Source of the DNA: Anaerolineae bacterium
GTDB lineage: Bacteria > Chloroflexota > Anaerolineae > JAFGEY01
Reading direction: 5' to 3'
DNA: 23,626 nucleotides
Assembly: GCA_016929205.1 (NCBI GenBank)
Contig: JAFGJF010000113.1
Coordinates: forward strand, 1-23,626
Below are positions 7,453 through 15,581 of the stretch, piece by piece. The position numbers and the translations under genes are program-made. Each line of letters starts with the position of its first letter. Position 1 is the first letter of the stretch. The notes under the pieces were generated by a model. That model had not been told where the DNA came from, did not search any database, and worked only from the letters and a program-made list of their open reading frames with translations.

Positions 7453-8973
7453 TTATCGCAACAAAAAATGGATTGCGACCTCGCCAATCTCGATCTTGTC
7501 CCCATTCCGCAATAGTCTGAACTTGGTTGGTATTAACAACTGATCGTTGACATACGTACCGTTGCTGCTTCCCAAATCAGCAATAAAATAGCCGTTCTTG
7601 GCCTTGACGATATGCGCATGCCGGCGAGAGACATATCCCTCCGGATCGTAAAAGGTCATATCAAAATCAGGACGGTATCCCTCAGCAGGGTTGGCACGAC
7701 CAAGCATCAATGGGCTTTTACTTACCGGCATCTCCCAGGCCGCGCGCACAGGTTCGATCACGCGCAATACGGCAGGGCGAACGCCAACAAAAGCATAACC
7801 ACACTTGACACAAAATCTAAAAGAAATATTGTTTTTGTGCTTGCACTTGGGACAGAGACGAACCTTTCGCACGACACGTCGCACCGAGGGAGCGCTCCGT
7901 GTGCTCGTGATCGGGTTAGAGACAAGAGATGGCGCGGCAGGAGCGGATTGGGCACCCGTTTTGGCTGGCGTCTGCGGGGTCACCGTTTTGAGCGAAGGAC
8001 TCGCCGTCACTCGAGGTTTGGCTGGCGTTGTTCGGCTAGCCGCTGCATCGCTGTTTGTGGTCACCTCGCCTGATGCAGTAACTGGCTCACTCGTTGAGAT
8101 GACAGAGGCACCGGTCTTTCCGGGAGGCACATAGCCGGGTAAACAGTCGCGCAAAGCCTGCTCAAGTTCCCGTGCAGACGTATAGCGGTCCTGGCGATCC
8201 CGTTTCATCGCCTTGCTCACGATTTGTACGACCTCTGGTGAAAGCGCGCTGTTGAGTGTGTCCAATGAAGCCGGCTCGGAAGGCAGAAATGCCGGTGAAG
8301 GTGGCATATTGGCAAAAAGATGATACATCGTCGCGCCCAGACCATAAATATCCGACCGAGGATCGGTCTGAGCTTCTCCCCATTGCTCTGGCGCAGCATA
8401 ATTTTCGGACCCCAAAGCGATCGTATCCTGCAACTTGTCCTCTTTGTAGGTGCGGGCAATGCCAAAATCTACGAGTTTGACAACACCGGCACTATTCACC
8501 ATCATGTTGCTTGGTTTGAGGTCACGAAAGATAACAGGAGGCTGGCGCGTGTGCAGATAATCCAGCACCTCACAAACCTGGATCGCCCATTGCAGCACTT
8601 CGCGCTCCAATAGTGGCGAACGGGCTTTTTCAATGCGTTTTTCTAGCGACTCCCCCCAGATGAACTCCATCACCAGGTAAGCGCGTCCATTCTCCTCAAA
8701 AAAGTCGATGACCTGAGGCAGGTTAGGATGACTCAATTGAGCTAAAATGGTCGCCTCTTGGCTAAAGAGCCTGCGCGCATGTTCTTGCGTATCGGGATCC
8801 TGCGTCTGCGGGCGGAGTTCTTTGAGTGCCCACAACGAGTTCTGCCCAACAGACAGCCTGGCAACTTGATAGACCCAGGCCATTCCACCACCACCCACCA
8901 GGCGCTTTACCTGATACTGGTCATTGGGACTGGTCAAAGTCGTACCAACCGCCAATGGCTTTTCTCTTGGCAT
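7453..8973 (-). CDS. Ser/Thr protein kinase with zinc ribbon and FHA domain
   Basis: 506 residues, no membrane helix, so a soluble kinase. The kinase domain (about 18-278) has the glycine loop GGGGMAWVY (27-35), K51 in ALKEL, E73, FRDLKPSN (149-156, with Phe in place of the usual His of HRD), DFG (169-171) and AAPEQ (193-197). The catalytic Lys, Asp and metal-binding Asp are all intact. A Thr/Ser/Pro/Ala-rich linker (about 285-365) offers many possible phosphothreonines. A zinc ribbon (C374/C377...C388/C391) and an FHA domain (about 415-506: GR 425-426, SRRHA 449-453, SSNGTYVN 469-476) follow. It is the first gene of the operon, followed by the phosphatase, vWA and FHA genes. GGAG lies 7 bases before the ATG. 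The FHA domain may bind the kinase's own linker or a phosphorylated partner; this is inference. Confidence 0.95.
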   Translation of the reverse strand: MPREKPLAVGTTLTSPNDQYQVKRLVGGGGMAWVYQVARLSVGQNSLWALKELRPQTQDPDTQEHARRLFSQEATILAQLSHPNLPQVIDFFEENGRAYLVMEFIWGESLEKRIEKARSPLLEREVLQWAIQVCEVLDYLHTRQPPVIFRDLKPSNMMVNSAGVVKLVDFGIARTYKEDKLQDTIALGSENYAAPEQWGEAQTDPRSDIYGLGATMYHLFANMPPSPAFLPSEPASLDTLNSALSPEVVQIVSKAMKRDRQDRYTSARELEQALRDCLPGYVPPGKTGASVISTSEPVTASGEVTTNSDAAASRTTPAKPRVTASPSLKTVTPQTPAKTGAQSAPAAPSLVSNPITSTRSAPSVRRVVRKVRLCPKCKHKNNISFRFCVKCGYAFVGVRPAVLRVIEPVRAAWEMPVSKSPLMLGRANPAEGYRPDFDMTFYDPEGYVSRRHAHIVKAKNGYFIADLGSSNGTYVNDQLLIPTKFRLLRNGDKIEIGEVAIHFLLR

Positions 8974-9196
8974 CTTGTTCTCCTACGTCTAAACCCGGGC
9001 TGTCGATCTCGCCTGTTGCCCGGTTGCGGTTCCTCTATTATTACGCATCAACAAGATGTTTTGTTACACAAAAGAACGGGCCAGGCTCTTCCAGCTCGAC
9101 CTATCAAAAGCCCACCCTAACCCCACATCTTTGTGCGGACCCCACGCTATAGCAAAGCCCCAAAGACGAGGGGATGGCAAATTGTAGAAAAGACCT
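8974..9196. other. Gap between alpha-glucan phosphorylase and the kinase operon
   Basis: 223 bases without a convincing gene. On the minus strand a possible -10 (AATAAT at 9037-9042) has only a poor -35 partner, so the operon promoter is not firmly placed. A CCCC/GGGG mini-stem near 9160-9175 is too short, and lacks the U-tract, to call a terminator for the phosphorylase gene; read-through into the kinase operon is possible. Confidence 0.4.
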
Positions 9197-11770
9197 TTAT
9201 TGAGGCTGCCCCCACAAAATCAAGCCGCTTTCAAAGGGTGACACCTGCTCCGAATGACTGGGGACAACGCGGATAGTGTAGCCATGCCGCCCACTTGTAT
9301 GGCTGGCGATACTGCCCGCAAATGTGTATACGTTTTGAGCTTCTTGCTCCTTGCCCTCCATCTTGACAATAGAGGGATTGATGATATCGCCAGCGGCGTT
9401 AATTTCACCAAAGTACAACTCGACACTCACGTCCTGGGGTAAAAGTTCGCTCAAATGAATCTCGGCCCAAACGTTGCATGGCTCATCGACACTGATTTCA
9501 GACACAATGTCCGACCTGACATTTTCGATACGAACCTGTGGCCAATGCTCTTGTATACGTGTTTTCCATTCGACGAACTCGCGCAAGGCGGACATATCGT
9601 TTTGAATCAGCCTCTCACGCCGCTCACACGAAGGAATGTAAAACATTTCCGTATACTCTTGAAGCATACGGTGTGTGTTAAATATAGGACATGATTTTTT
9701 CATCAAGGCCTTCATCATGCCGATCCACTGCCTGGGCAAGCCGTCCGACCCGCGCTGATAAAACAGAGGCACAACCTCTTTTTCCAACAGATTATAGAAG
9801 GCGTTCGATTCAACGTGATTTTGCAGGCTATAATCGTCATACTCTTCGCCAAAACCAATGGCCCAGCCTACACTGGGATCAAAAACCTCGGCCCACCAGC
9901 CATCAAGGATGCTCATATTGAGGGCTCCGTTAGCCGCGGCTTTCATCCCACTGGTTCCGCTCGCCTCATGTGGGCGAATAGGCGTGTTCAACCAGACATC
10001 AACGCCCTGCACCAGATAGCGCGCCAGGTTCATATTATAGTCTTCCAAAAATACCACTCGGGAGCGCAACTCTGGACGCCGTGCAAAGTGAACGACCTGG
10101 CGGATCAACTCTTTGCCTGGGTTGTCATGCGGGTGCGCTTTGCCGGCAAAGATCACTTGGACAGGACGCTCCCGGTTGGTGAGCAGTTTGATCAAGCGAT
10201 CGGGATCGTGAAATAACAGCGTCGCTCGCTTGTAGGTTGCAAAACGACGTGCAAAGCCAATCGTCAGTGCTTCGGGATTCAGCACTTCCTCCGCAGCCAA
10301 CAGCTCGGCCTTGGATGCCCCCCGCTGCTCAAGCTGCTGGCGCAATTTTCGCCGGACAAATGCGACCATCCGCTCACGGCGTCGTTCATGCGTATTCCAC
10401 AACTCCGCCCCAGGAATGCGATCAACGCGACTCCACAACTCCGCATCGGCTGGCGTCTGCCGCCAGCGAGGTCCTAGGTACCGTTCGAACAGGCTCGCCA
10501 TATCGCGGGATATCCAAGACTGCTGGTGAATGCCATTGGTCACCGAGCCGATAGGCACTTGATCGACCGGAACGCCGGGCCATACGTCTTTGAACATTTT
10601 GCGTGAAACCTGGCCATGCAGTTTGCTGACGCCATTTGAATACGAAGCCAGACGCAAAGCCAAAATTGTCATACAGAAAGGTTCATATCGGTCTTGCGGG
10701 TTCTGCCGTCCCAGAGCCATAAACTGATCGTGGTTCAACCCCAGTTCGGTATAGCGATGTCCCCAATAGTGCCCGATCAGATCAGAAGGAAAACGGACTA
10801 TCCCGGCCGGAACCGGGGTGTGCGTTGTGAATACCAGACCTGCCCGCGCAAGTTCCTGGGCCTGCTGAAACGACAGATCATATTCTTTCATTAGTTCGCT
10901 TATTTGCTCTATCGCCAAAAATGCCGAGTCCCCCTCGTTCATATGGCATACAGCAGGCGATACGCCCAAAGCCTTCAAGGCGCGCAAACCGCCTACGCCA
11001 AGCAAAAGCTCTTGTTTCAGACGCATATCCAGGTCGCCGCCATAGAGCCGGTCTGTGATATCCTGATCGTCCCGGTTATTGCGATCCAGGTTTGTATCGA
11101 GCAAATACAGTGGCACCCGCCCTACATCCGCTCGCCAGATCTGCGCATAGACATCGCGTCCCGGAAAGGTCAGCTTGATCATCAATGGCAAGTCATCGTC
11201 GTCCCGTTCAAGCGTGATCGCCAGATTGTAGAAATCATTATCCGGATAGCTTTCTTGCTGCCAGCCATCGGCGTTCAGATATTGTTTGAAATATCCTTTT
11301 TGATATAAAAGCCCAACGCCGACCAGCGGAATGCCCAAGTCGCTCGCCGATTTCAAATGATCGCCGGCCAAGACTCCCAACCCACCCGAGTACAGCCGCA
11401 ATGACTCGGTGATGCCAAACTCGAGCGAAAAATAAGCAATGCCCGCCCCTTGATCGTGGCAATGATCGCTGTGCTGTCTGGCAAACCATGCCTTACGATT
11501 GAGATAGCGCGAAACACGCTCCCCGGCATGTTCTAGCTGATTCATAAAGCTGTCATCGGTGAGCAACTCTTCCAATTGGTCTTGCTTGAGCCGGCCCAAC
11601 ATAAGCACTGGATTATGCCGCGTCTCTTCCCAGAGATCGGGATCTATACGACCCAACAAGTCAATCGACTCGTGATCCCAGCACCACAGCAGGTTGTGGG
11701 CCAACTCGTGTAGTTGTTCCAATCCCGGTGGCAAAGAAGGCTTTACCGTAAATGTATAAAGTGGACGCAT
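9197..11770 (-). CDS. glgP: Alpha-glucan (glycogen/maltodextrin) phosphorylase, DUF3417-type
   Basis: 857 residues from the ATG at 11770. It releases glucose-1-phosphate from alpha-1,4-glucans using phosphate and pyridoxal phosphate. The N-terminus (PGLEQLHELAHNLLWCWDHE) is the DUF3417 signature of the phosphorylase subgroup found in Thermus, Thermotoga and Chloroflexi relatives. Core motifs are EFGITESLRLYSGGLG (about 117-132), CHMNEGD (275-281), TTHTPVPAG (315-323) and EASGTSGMKAAANGALN (about 602-618), with the PLP lysine at about K610. A C-terminal beta-rich extension follows (about 740-857). An in-frame ATG at 11878 would add 36 residues, but it would be translated from promoter and operator-like DNA. 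AGGAGG sits immediately before the ATG pair at 11773/11770, so I choose 11770 (or 11773). Transcription is divergent from murJ. Physiologically it feeds stored or imported glucan to glycolysis or nucleotide-sugar synthesis. Confidence 0.95.
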   Translation of the reverse strand: MRPLYTFTVKPSLPPGLEQLHELAHNLLWCWDHESIDLLGRIDPDLWEETRHNPVLMLGRLKQDQLEELLTDDSFMNQLEHAGERVSRYLNRKAWFARQHSDHCHDQGAGIAYFSLEFGITESLRLYSGGLGVLAGDHLKSASDLGIPLVGVGLLYQKGYFKQYLNADGWQQESYPDNDFYNLAITLERDDDDLPLMIKLTFPGRDVYAQIWRADVGRVPLYLLDTNLDRNNRDDQDITDRLYGGDLDMRLKQELLLGVGGLRALKALGVSPAVCHMNEGDSAFLAIEQISELMKEYDLSFQQAQELARAGLVFTTHTPVPAGIVRFPSDLIGHYWGHRYTELGLNHDQFMALGRQNPQDRYEPFCMTILALRLASYSNGVSKLHGQVSRKMFKDVWPGVPVDQVPIGSVTNGIHQQSWISRDMASLFERYLGPRWRQTPADAELWSRVDRIPGAELWNTHERRRERMVAFVRRKLRQQLEQRGASKAELLAAEEVLNPEALTIGFARRFATYKRATLLFHDPDRLIKLLTNRERPVQVIFAGKAHPHDNPGKELIRQVVHFARRPELRSRVVFLEDYNMNLARYLVQGVDVWLNTPIRPHEASGTSGMKAAANGALNMSILDGWWAEVFDPSVGWAIGFGEEYDDYSLQNHVESNAFYNLLEKEVVPLFYQRGSDGLPRQWIGMMKALMKKSCPIFNTHRMLQEYTEMFYIPSCERRERLIQNDMSALREFVEWKTRIQEHWPQVRIENVRSDIVSEISVDEPCNVWAEIHLSELLPQDVSVELYFGEINAAGDIINPSIVKMEGKEQEAQNVYTFAGSIASHTSGRHGYTIRVVPSHSEQVSPFESGLILWGQPQ

Positions 11771-11793
11771 CATTCCTCCTTCAAAATGGTCCC

Positions 11794-11886
11794 CTGGCAT
11801 TTTGTCATAGATACTGTCTGGCATTTTGCCAGCCCCCCGGTACACTCCCATCTTATCACGACTTGCACAATATGGCAAAATGTCTT
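11794..11886. promoter_or_regulatory. Three operator-like TGGCA-N3-TGYC sites before glgP
   Basis: A perfect 15-base inverted repeat CTGGCATTTTGCCAG (11818-11832) is flanked by two imperfect copies: CTGGCATTTTGTCAT (11794-11808) and ATGGCAAAATGTCTT (11872-11886). Centres are 24 and 54 bases apart. The right-hand copy overlaps the -35 of the downstream glgP promoter; the other two lie just after its start point. This geometry fits repressor operators for glgP. The regulator is not visible in the window. Confidence 0.55.
11850..11878 (-). promoter_or_regulatory. glgP proximal promoter P2
   Basis: On the minus strand TTGCCA (11873-11878) is separated by exactly 17 bases from TAAGAT (11850-11855). 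The -35 coincides with the right-hand operator-like repeat. The start point would be near 11843, leaving a leader of about 73 bases. Confidence 0.45.
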
Positions 11887-11914
11887 GAAACCGCGTTTTT
11901 CTGCCATCAAACTC

Positions 11915-11943
11915 ACTATATCACAATCAAAATCTGGCGTCAA
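11915..11943 (-). promoter_or_regulatory. glgP distal promoter P1
   Basis: On the minus strand TTGACG (11938-11943) and TATAGT (11915-11920), each 5/6 to consensus, are separated by 17 bases. It lies back-to-back with the murJ promoter, their -35 hexamers being only 9 bases apart. Confidence 0.6.
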
Positions 11944-11952
11944 CTGGTAAAT

Positions 11953-11980
11953 TTGCTCCCTTTTGTATCTAGGGTATAAT
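11953..11980 (+). promoter_or_regulatory. murJ promoter
   Basis: A perfect TATAAT at 11975-11980 with TTGCTC 16 bases upstream (11953-11958). Transcription would start near 11987, giving a leader of about 45 bases that ends in a run of T directly before the ATG. Confidence 0.6.
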
Positions 11981-12032
11981 GGCCCGAACCATATTGAGCG
12001 CTTGATGTACAAAAAGGGTTATCTTTTTTTTT

Positions 12033-13595
12033 ATGACCGACAGTCATCGTCACACACAACGACAGATCGCGCGTTCAGCATCCATTGTCTCAATCGGCAA
12101 CATGCTAAGCCGGGCGATGGGGCTGGTACGTAGTATCGTTATCTCGGGAAAATTTGGAGCTGAGAACGCTATACTGGCTTATACAGCGGCCAAGATCGTT
12201 CCTATTCGGCTTTACGAACTCGTCATCGGAGGAATGATTACCTCGGCACTGGTACCAACTTTGAGCGAGTTTGCCAACAAAGAGAAACACGACGAACTTT
12301 GGCACGTCGCCAGCCTTTTGTTCACGCTGGCTGCACTGGTGCTCGGCATTGTAACGGTACTGTTACAGATCAGCGCGCCGCTTGTTGCCCGTATAGTGGC
12401 TATCGGCTTTGATGCGTCTTTACAAGCAGAAACGACGCGCCTTCTAAGAATTGTCAGTATTGGCATCCTCTTTCTTGGCTTTTCCGGCCTGACAACCGCG
12501 ATCTGCCAAGCACTTCAACGGTTCACGCTGCCGGCATTCACAACCGCAATCTTTAATACGATCATTGTCCTGGCTGCACTTGTTTTGGGGCCGCGATGGA
12601 ACGTTCGCGGCTTAGCGGTCGGCCTGGTCGTTGGTGCTGCATGCCAATTTGCCCTGCAGCTTCCTGCCCTGCGCGATATGCAGTTCCGTCCTACATTCGA
12701 CTTTAAACACCCGGCATTGCGCAGCATCCTGGTTCTTTTCCTGCCGATCATTCTGGGCATGTTTCCTAATGAATTGGGTATTTTGCTGGATCGCAACCTG
12801 GCTTCTCGGCTGGACAACAGTATGGCGATCATGGAGTATGCCACGCAATTGATCCAGTTTCCACTTGGCCTGGTCTCGATGGCCATTGCGACGGCAATCT
12901 TGCCCACATTGGCCCGACAAGCCACACGAGAACCCACCGATCATAAAAAGCGCGACGAATTCAGCGCAACATTGGCCAGTGGATTGAGATTGGTTTTGGT
13001 CCTCACCATCCCGGCTGCCGCAGGGCTGCTGGTTCTTGCCGAGCCTATTGTAGAGCTTGTCTTCCAACATGGTGAATTCACACCTCAAAACACCGTTCAG
13101 ACGGCATTGGCATTACGCTTTTACCTGATTGGTATGTTTTTCGCAGCCATCGACCAGCTTTTTGTTTTTGCTTTCTATGCCCGCAAAGATACAGTGACGC
13201 CAGCGCTCGTCGGTGTGCTGGGTGTCCTCTTTTACGCGATCGTCGCACTGCCCACCTGGCGATCTCTGGGGATGATCGGACTCCTTCTTGGGAATGGAGC
13301 GCAATTGGGAGGCCATGCCGTGGTAATGCTCGTATTGTTCTGGCGCAAAATCGGGCCACTGTCCGGTTACGGCATCGGTATGACGTTCCTCAAATCGCTT
13401 CTTGCCGCACTCGTTATGGGAGCAACTGTGTGGAGCATCAATCGGGGCATAGATACCCTCGTACAAGCAGGTAGTCTGAACAAGGTTCTTGTAGGCGGGG
13501 GCAGTGGTGTGGTCGTTTATTTTGGGATGTGCATCTTGTTGCGGGTTCGTGAACTCGATCTCGTGCGCAAGTTTGTCAAGCGTCGTGATCCTTAA
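12033..13595 (+). CDS. murJ: Lipid II flippase MurJ/MviN
   Basis: 520 residues with hydrophobic segments throughout, matching the many-helix MOP-fold flippase that moves lipid II across the cytoplasmic membrane for peptidoglycan synthesis. The N-terminal family signature is clear: SIVSIGNMLSRAMGLVRS (about 17-34), then a GGMITSALVPTLSEF segment equivalent to the GAFSQAFVP region of the Escherichia coli protein. By eye, two arginines (R27, R33) align with functionally important arginines of E. coli MurJ, whereas the position of Asp39 appears to be Leu; this alignment is uncertain. The ATG at 12033 has only a weak ribosome site (AAGGG about 13 bases upstream, then a T run), but no better start is in frame. 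Transcription is divergent from glgP; rsmG follows after 42 bases with its own promoter. Confidence 0.93.
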   Translation: MTDSHRHTQRQIARSASIVSIGNMLSRAMGLVRSIVISGKFGAENAILAYTAAKIVPIRLYELVIGGMITSALVPTLSEFANKEKHDELWHVASLLFTLAALVLGIVTVLLQISAPLVARIVAIGFDASLQAETTRLLRIVSIGILFLGFSGLTTAICQALQRFTLPAFTTAIFNTIIVLAALVLGPRWNVRGLAVGLVVGAACQFALQLPALRDMQFRPTFDFKHPALRSILVLFLPIILGMFPNELGILLDRNLASRLDNSMAIMEYATQLIQFPLGLVSMAIATAILPTLARQATREPTDHKKRDEFSATLASGLRLVLVLTIPAAAGLLVLAEPIVELVFQHGEFTPQNTVQTALALRFYLIGMFFAAIDQLFVFAFYARKDTVTPALVGVLGVLFYAIVALPTWRSLGMIGLLLGNGAQLGGHAVVMLVLFWRKIGPLSGYGIGMTFLKSLLAALVMGATVWSINRGIDTLVQAGSLNKVLVGGGSGVVVYFGMCILLRVRELDLVRKFVKRRDP

Positions 13596-13600
13596 AAATA

Positions 13601-13609
13601 TGGTATAAT
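13601..13609 (+). promoter_or_regulatory. Extended -10 promoter for rsmG
   Basis: TGGTATAAT gives a perfect TATAAT (13604-13609) with the TGn extension, just after the murJ stop. No good -35 lies at 16-18 bases. Transcription would start near 13616, about 22 bases before the rsmG ATG. Confidence 0.5.
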
Positions 13610-13637
13610 AAGTCATCCTGTTTCAGAAAAATGACAA

Positions 13638-14378
13638 ATGAAACAACTTGCCGAAGGGGCGCGTCACCTTGGACTTACCATGAGTGACAAACAATTGAAT
13701 TCGTTCCAGACCTTTTACGAGATTCTGGTTCAATGGAACCAGCAATTCAACTTGACGGCGATTACCGAGTACGATCAGGTTCAAATTCGCCATTTCTTGG
13801 ACTCGCTGAGCTGCCTTGTAGCATTAAGACATCAAAGATATAGTAAAAATGATGTTCCTTTATCGTGTATTGATATAGGTAGTGGGGCAGGCTTTCCGGG
13901 TATACCGATCAAGATCTATTGTCCACAGATCAAAATCGTTTTGCTCGAAGCGACAAGCAAAAAAGTTGACTTTTTGCGGCATGTGATTACACAACTTGGA
14001 CTCACCGAGATCACACCACTCAAAGGCCGGGCAGAAGAAGTGGCTCAAACCTCGCAACATCGCGAACAATATGATGTGGTGCTGGCCCGTGCCGTGGCGC
14101 CACTGCCGGTTCTGGCTGAGTATCTTTTGCCTTTTTGCCGTCCCGGGGGGATCGTTATCGCACAAAAGGGTGCTTCGGCGCAAGAAGAAACGCAAGCCGC
14201 CGAATATGCCATCGCCGTCTTGGGCGGAAAACTGAAAACAGTTCTGCCGATCGAGTTGTTGGGTCTTGCCGAAACACGAAACCTGGTACTGATTGAAAAA
14301 TCTGCACGTACGCCTGCAAAATACCCACGGAGACCTGGAATACCGTCAAAGCGGCCATTGAAAAGAACCCCATTCTGA
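13638..14378 (+). CDS. rsmG: 16S rRNA (guanine-N7)-methyltransferase RsmG
   Basis: 246 residues, the usual length. RsmG (GidB) methylates G527 of 16S rRNA with S-adenosylmethionine; its loss is known to give low-level streptomycin resistance. Family motifs are complete: FNLTAI (37-42), RHFLDSL (51-57), the SAM loop DIGSGAGFPGIPI (79-91), LLEATSKKVDFL (102-113), RAVAPL (151-156) and the basic C-terminal YPRRPGIPSKRPL. No strong ribosome site precedes the ATG at 13638, and the leader is short. The NTPase gene starts 13 bases after the stop, so the two are very probably co-transcribed. rsmG is often near the chromosome origin with gidA, parAB and dnaA, but none of those is here. Confidence 0.96.
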   Translation: MKQLAEGARHLGLTMSDKQLNSFQTFYEILVQWNQQFNLTAITEYDQVQIRHFLDSLSCLVALRHQRYSKNDVPLSCIDIGSGAGFPGIPIKIYCPQIKIVLLEATSKKVDFLRHVITQLGLTEITPLKGRAEEVAQTSQHREQYDVVLARAVAPLPVLAEYLLPFCRPGGIVIAQKGASAQEETQAAEYAIAVLGGKLKTVLPIELLGLAETRNLVLIEKSARTPAKYPRRPGIPSKRPLKRTPF

Positions 14379-14391
14379 AAGGAAGTTCAAA

Positions 14392-15507
14392 ATGGCAACC
14401 GCAATCAATCCGTACATCGCTGGTAGTCCCGTTCGAGATCCTGCGATGTTTTTCGGACGAGAATCGTTGTTTACAACCATTCATCAAAACCTCGTACAAA
14501 CCAGTCCATCGCGGATCGTCGTCTTGCACGGGCAACGTCGGATGGGCAAAACATCGATGCTGTATCAACTGGCATTCCACATTCCCGAACAGTACATTCC
14601 CGTGCTTCTTGATCTACAAGGTATGTCACTTGATGGAATGGCAAGCTTGCTTTGGGAAATGATGCAGGTTATTCGCCGTGCGATCAAGCGCACAGCAGAT
14701 ATCACCACGACCAGCCAAGATCGCCAATCGTGGTTTGCCGCGCCGAAGCACAGTGCCAGATCGTTTTTTGCACACATTCAAGAACAGGTTGGAGATCGGC
14801 ATCTGGTCTTGATGTTTGATGAAACGATGCTCATCGCTGACAAGATCGACGCCGGCACGTTAGAAGAATCTATTTTTGACTGCTTTGCCGAGCTATTGAC
14901 ACAATTTGCATATCTAGATTTTGTGTTCTCGATTGGCAGTAAACTTGGCCTGATGAAAGACGAACTTGTGAGACTATCACGCCCGACCGTTTATCAAGAA
15001 GTCGGTTATCTAGAAACAGATGCGGCGCGAGCCTTGATCACACAGCCAGTTCGAGATATTCTGAGCTACACCCCAAAAGCCATTGAAGCGATTCTGGAGC
15101 TGTCATCTGGACAGCCCTATTACACGCAGCTCATCTGCCATGAATTGTTCAACCTGATGCAGTCGCAAGATCGCACGACCGTCATTTTGACCGACGTTGA
15201 AACTGTCCGGCCACACGTTGTCGAATTGGCCGTTGCCCAGATGCATTATGTTTGGTCAGAAACGCCATCGCGTTCCAAGCGAATGCTTTTAGCATTAGCC
15301 AAAGTAGAGCACGAGACCGGACAAGGCGCATCTGTCGAGCAACTTTACCAGGCCCTAGCCGAACAGGGAATTGTGATGCCCGATCAAGAGATCAAAAAGA
15401 CGCTTGGTCAACTCGAAAAAAGATACATTGTTACCACAAGCGCACCCTATTCCTTTAGGATTGGGCTATTTCGCCATTGGATATTGCAGAACCAACAAAC
15501 TGGATAG
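14392..15507 (+). CDS. Stand-alone AAA/STAND-like NTPase
   Basis: 371 residues, soluble. The N-terminus NPYIAGSPVRDPAMFFGRE (6-24) is the box that introduces this NTPase group. Walker A is GQRRMGKTS (47-55) with K53; Walker B is LVLMFDE (138-144) with D143 and E144. The C-terminal half (about 290-371) looks like a winged-helix domain ending in YSFRIGLFRHWI, the usual end of such NTPases, where the wing may bind DNA or protein. The kinase gene that follows carries a related module (residues about 304-728), so the two are diverged paralogues in tandem. AAAGGAAG precedes the ATG. It lies 13 bases after rsmG and 74 bases before the chosen start of the kinase gene. It probably acts as a nucleotide-dependent signalling switch; the exact role is unknown. 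Confidence 0.85.
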   Translation: MATAINPYIAGSPVRDPAMFFGRESLFTTIHQNLVQTSPSRIVVLHGQRRMGKTSMLYQLAFHIPEQYIPVLLDLQGMSLDGMASLLWEMMQVIRRAIKRTADITTTSQDRQSWFAAPKHSARSFFAHIQEQVGDRHLVLMFDETMLIADKIDAGTLEESIFDCFAELLTQFAYLDFVFSIGSKLGLMKDELVRLSRPTVYQEVGYLETDAARALITQPVRDILSYTPKAIEAILELSSGQPYYTQLICHELFNLMQSQDRTTVILTDVETVRPHVVELAVAQMHYVWSETPSRSKRMLLALAKVEHETGQGASVEQLYQALAEQGIVMPDQEIKKTLGQLEKRYIVTTSAPYSFRIGLFRHWILQNQQTG

Positions 15508-15581
15508 CATATCACCATGATTCAGGATATGCTCAAGACTCGTTTTTAGCCCTCGGGTTGATGTGGGGAGGTCATCAAAAA

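Noticed and set aside
11771..11878. 36-residue N-terminal extension of glycogen phosphorylase
   Set aside because: It would be encoded by the promoter and operator-like repeats, and the strong AGGAGG lies next to the ATGs at 11773/11770, where family similarity also begins.
12020..12032. Run of T directly before the murJ start as a slippage or terminator signal
   Set aside because: No GC-rich stem precedes it, and a promoter immediately upstream explains expression of murJ; it is probably just an unstructured leader.
13920..13930. TTGTCCACAG, resembling a DnaA box
   Set aside because: A single copy inside rsmG with no cluster and no AT-rich unwinding region nearby; not evidence of an origin.
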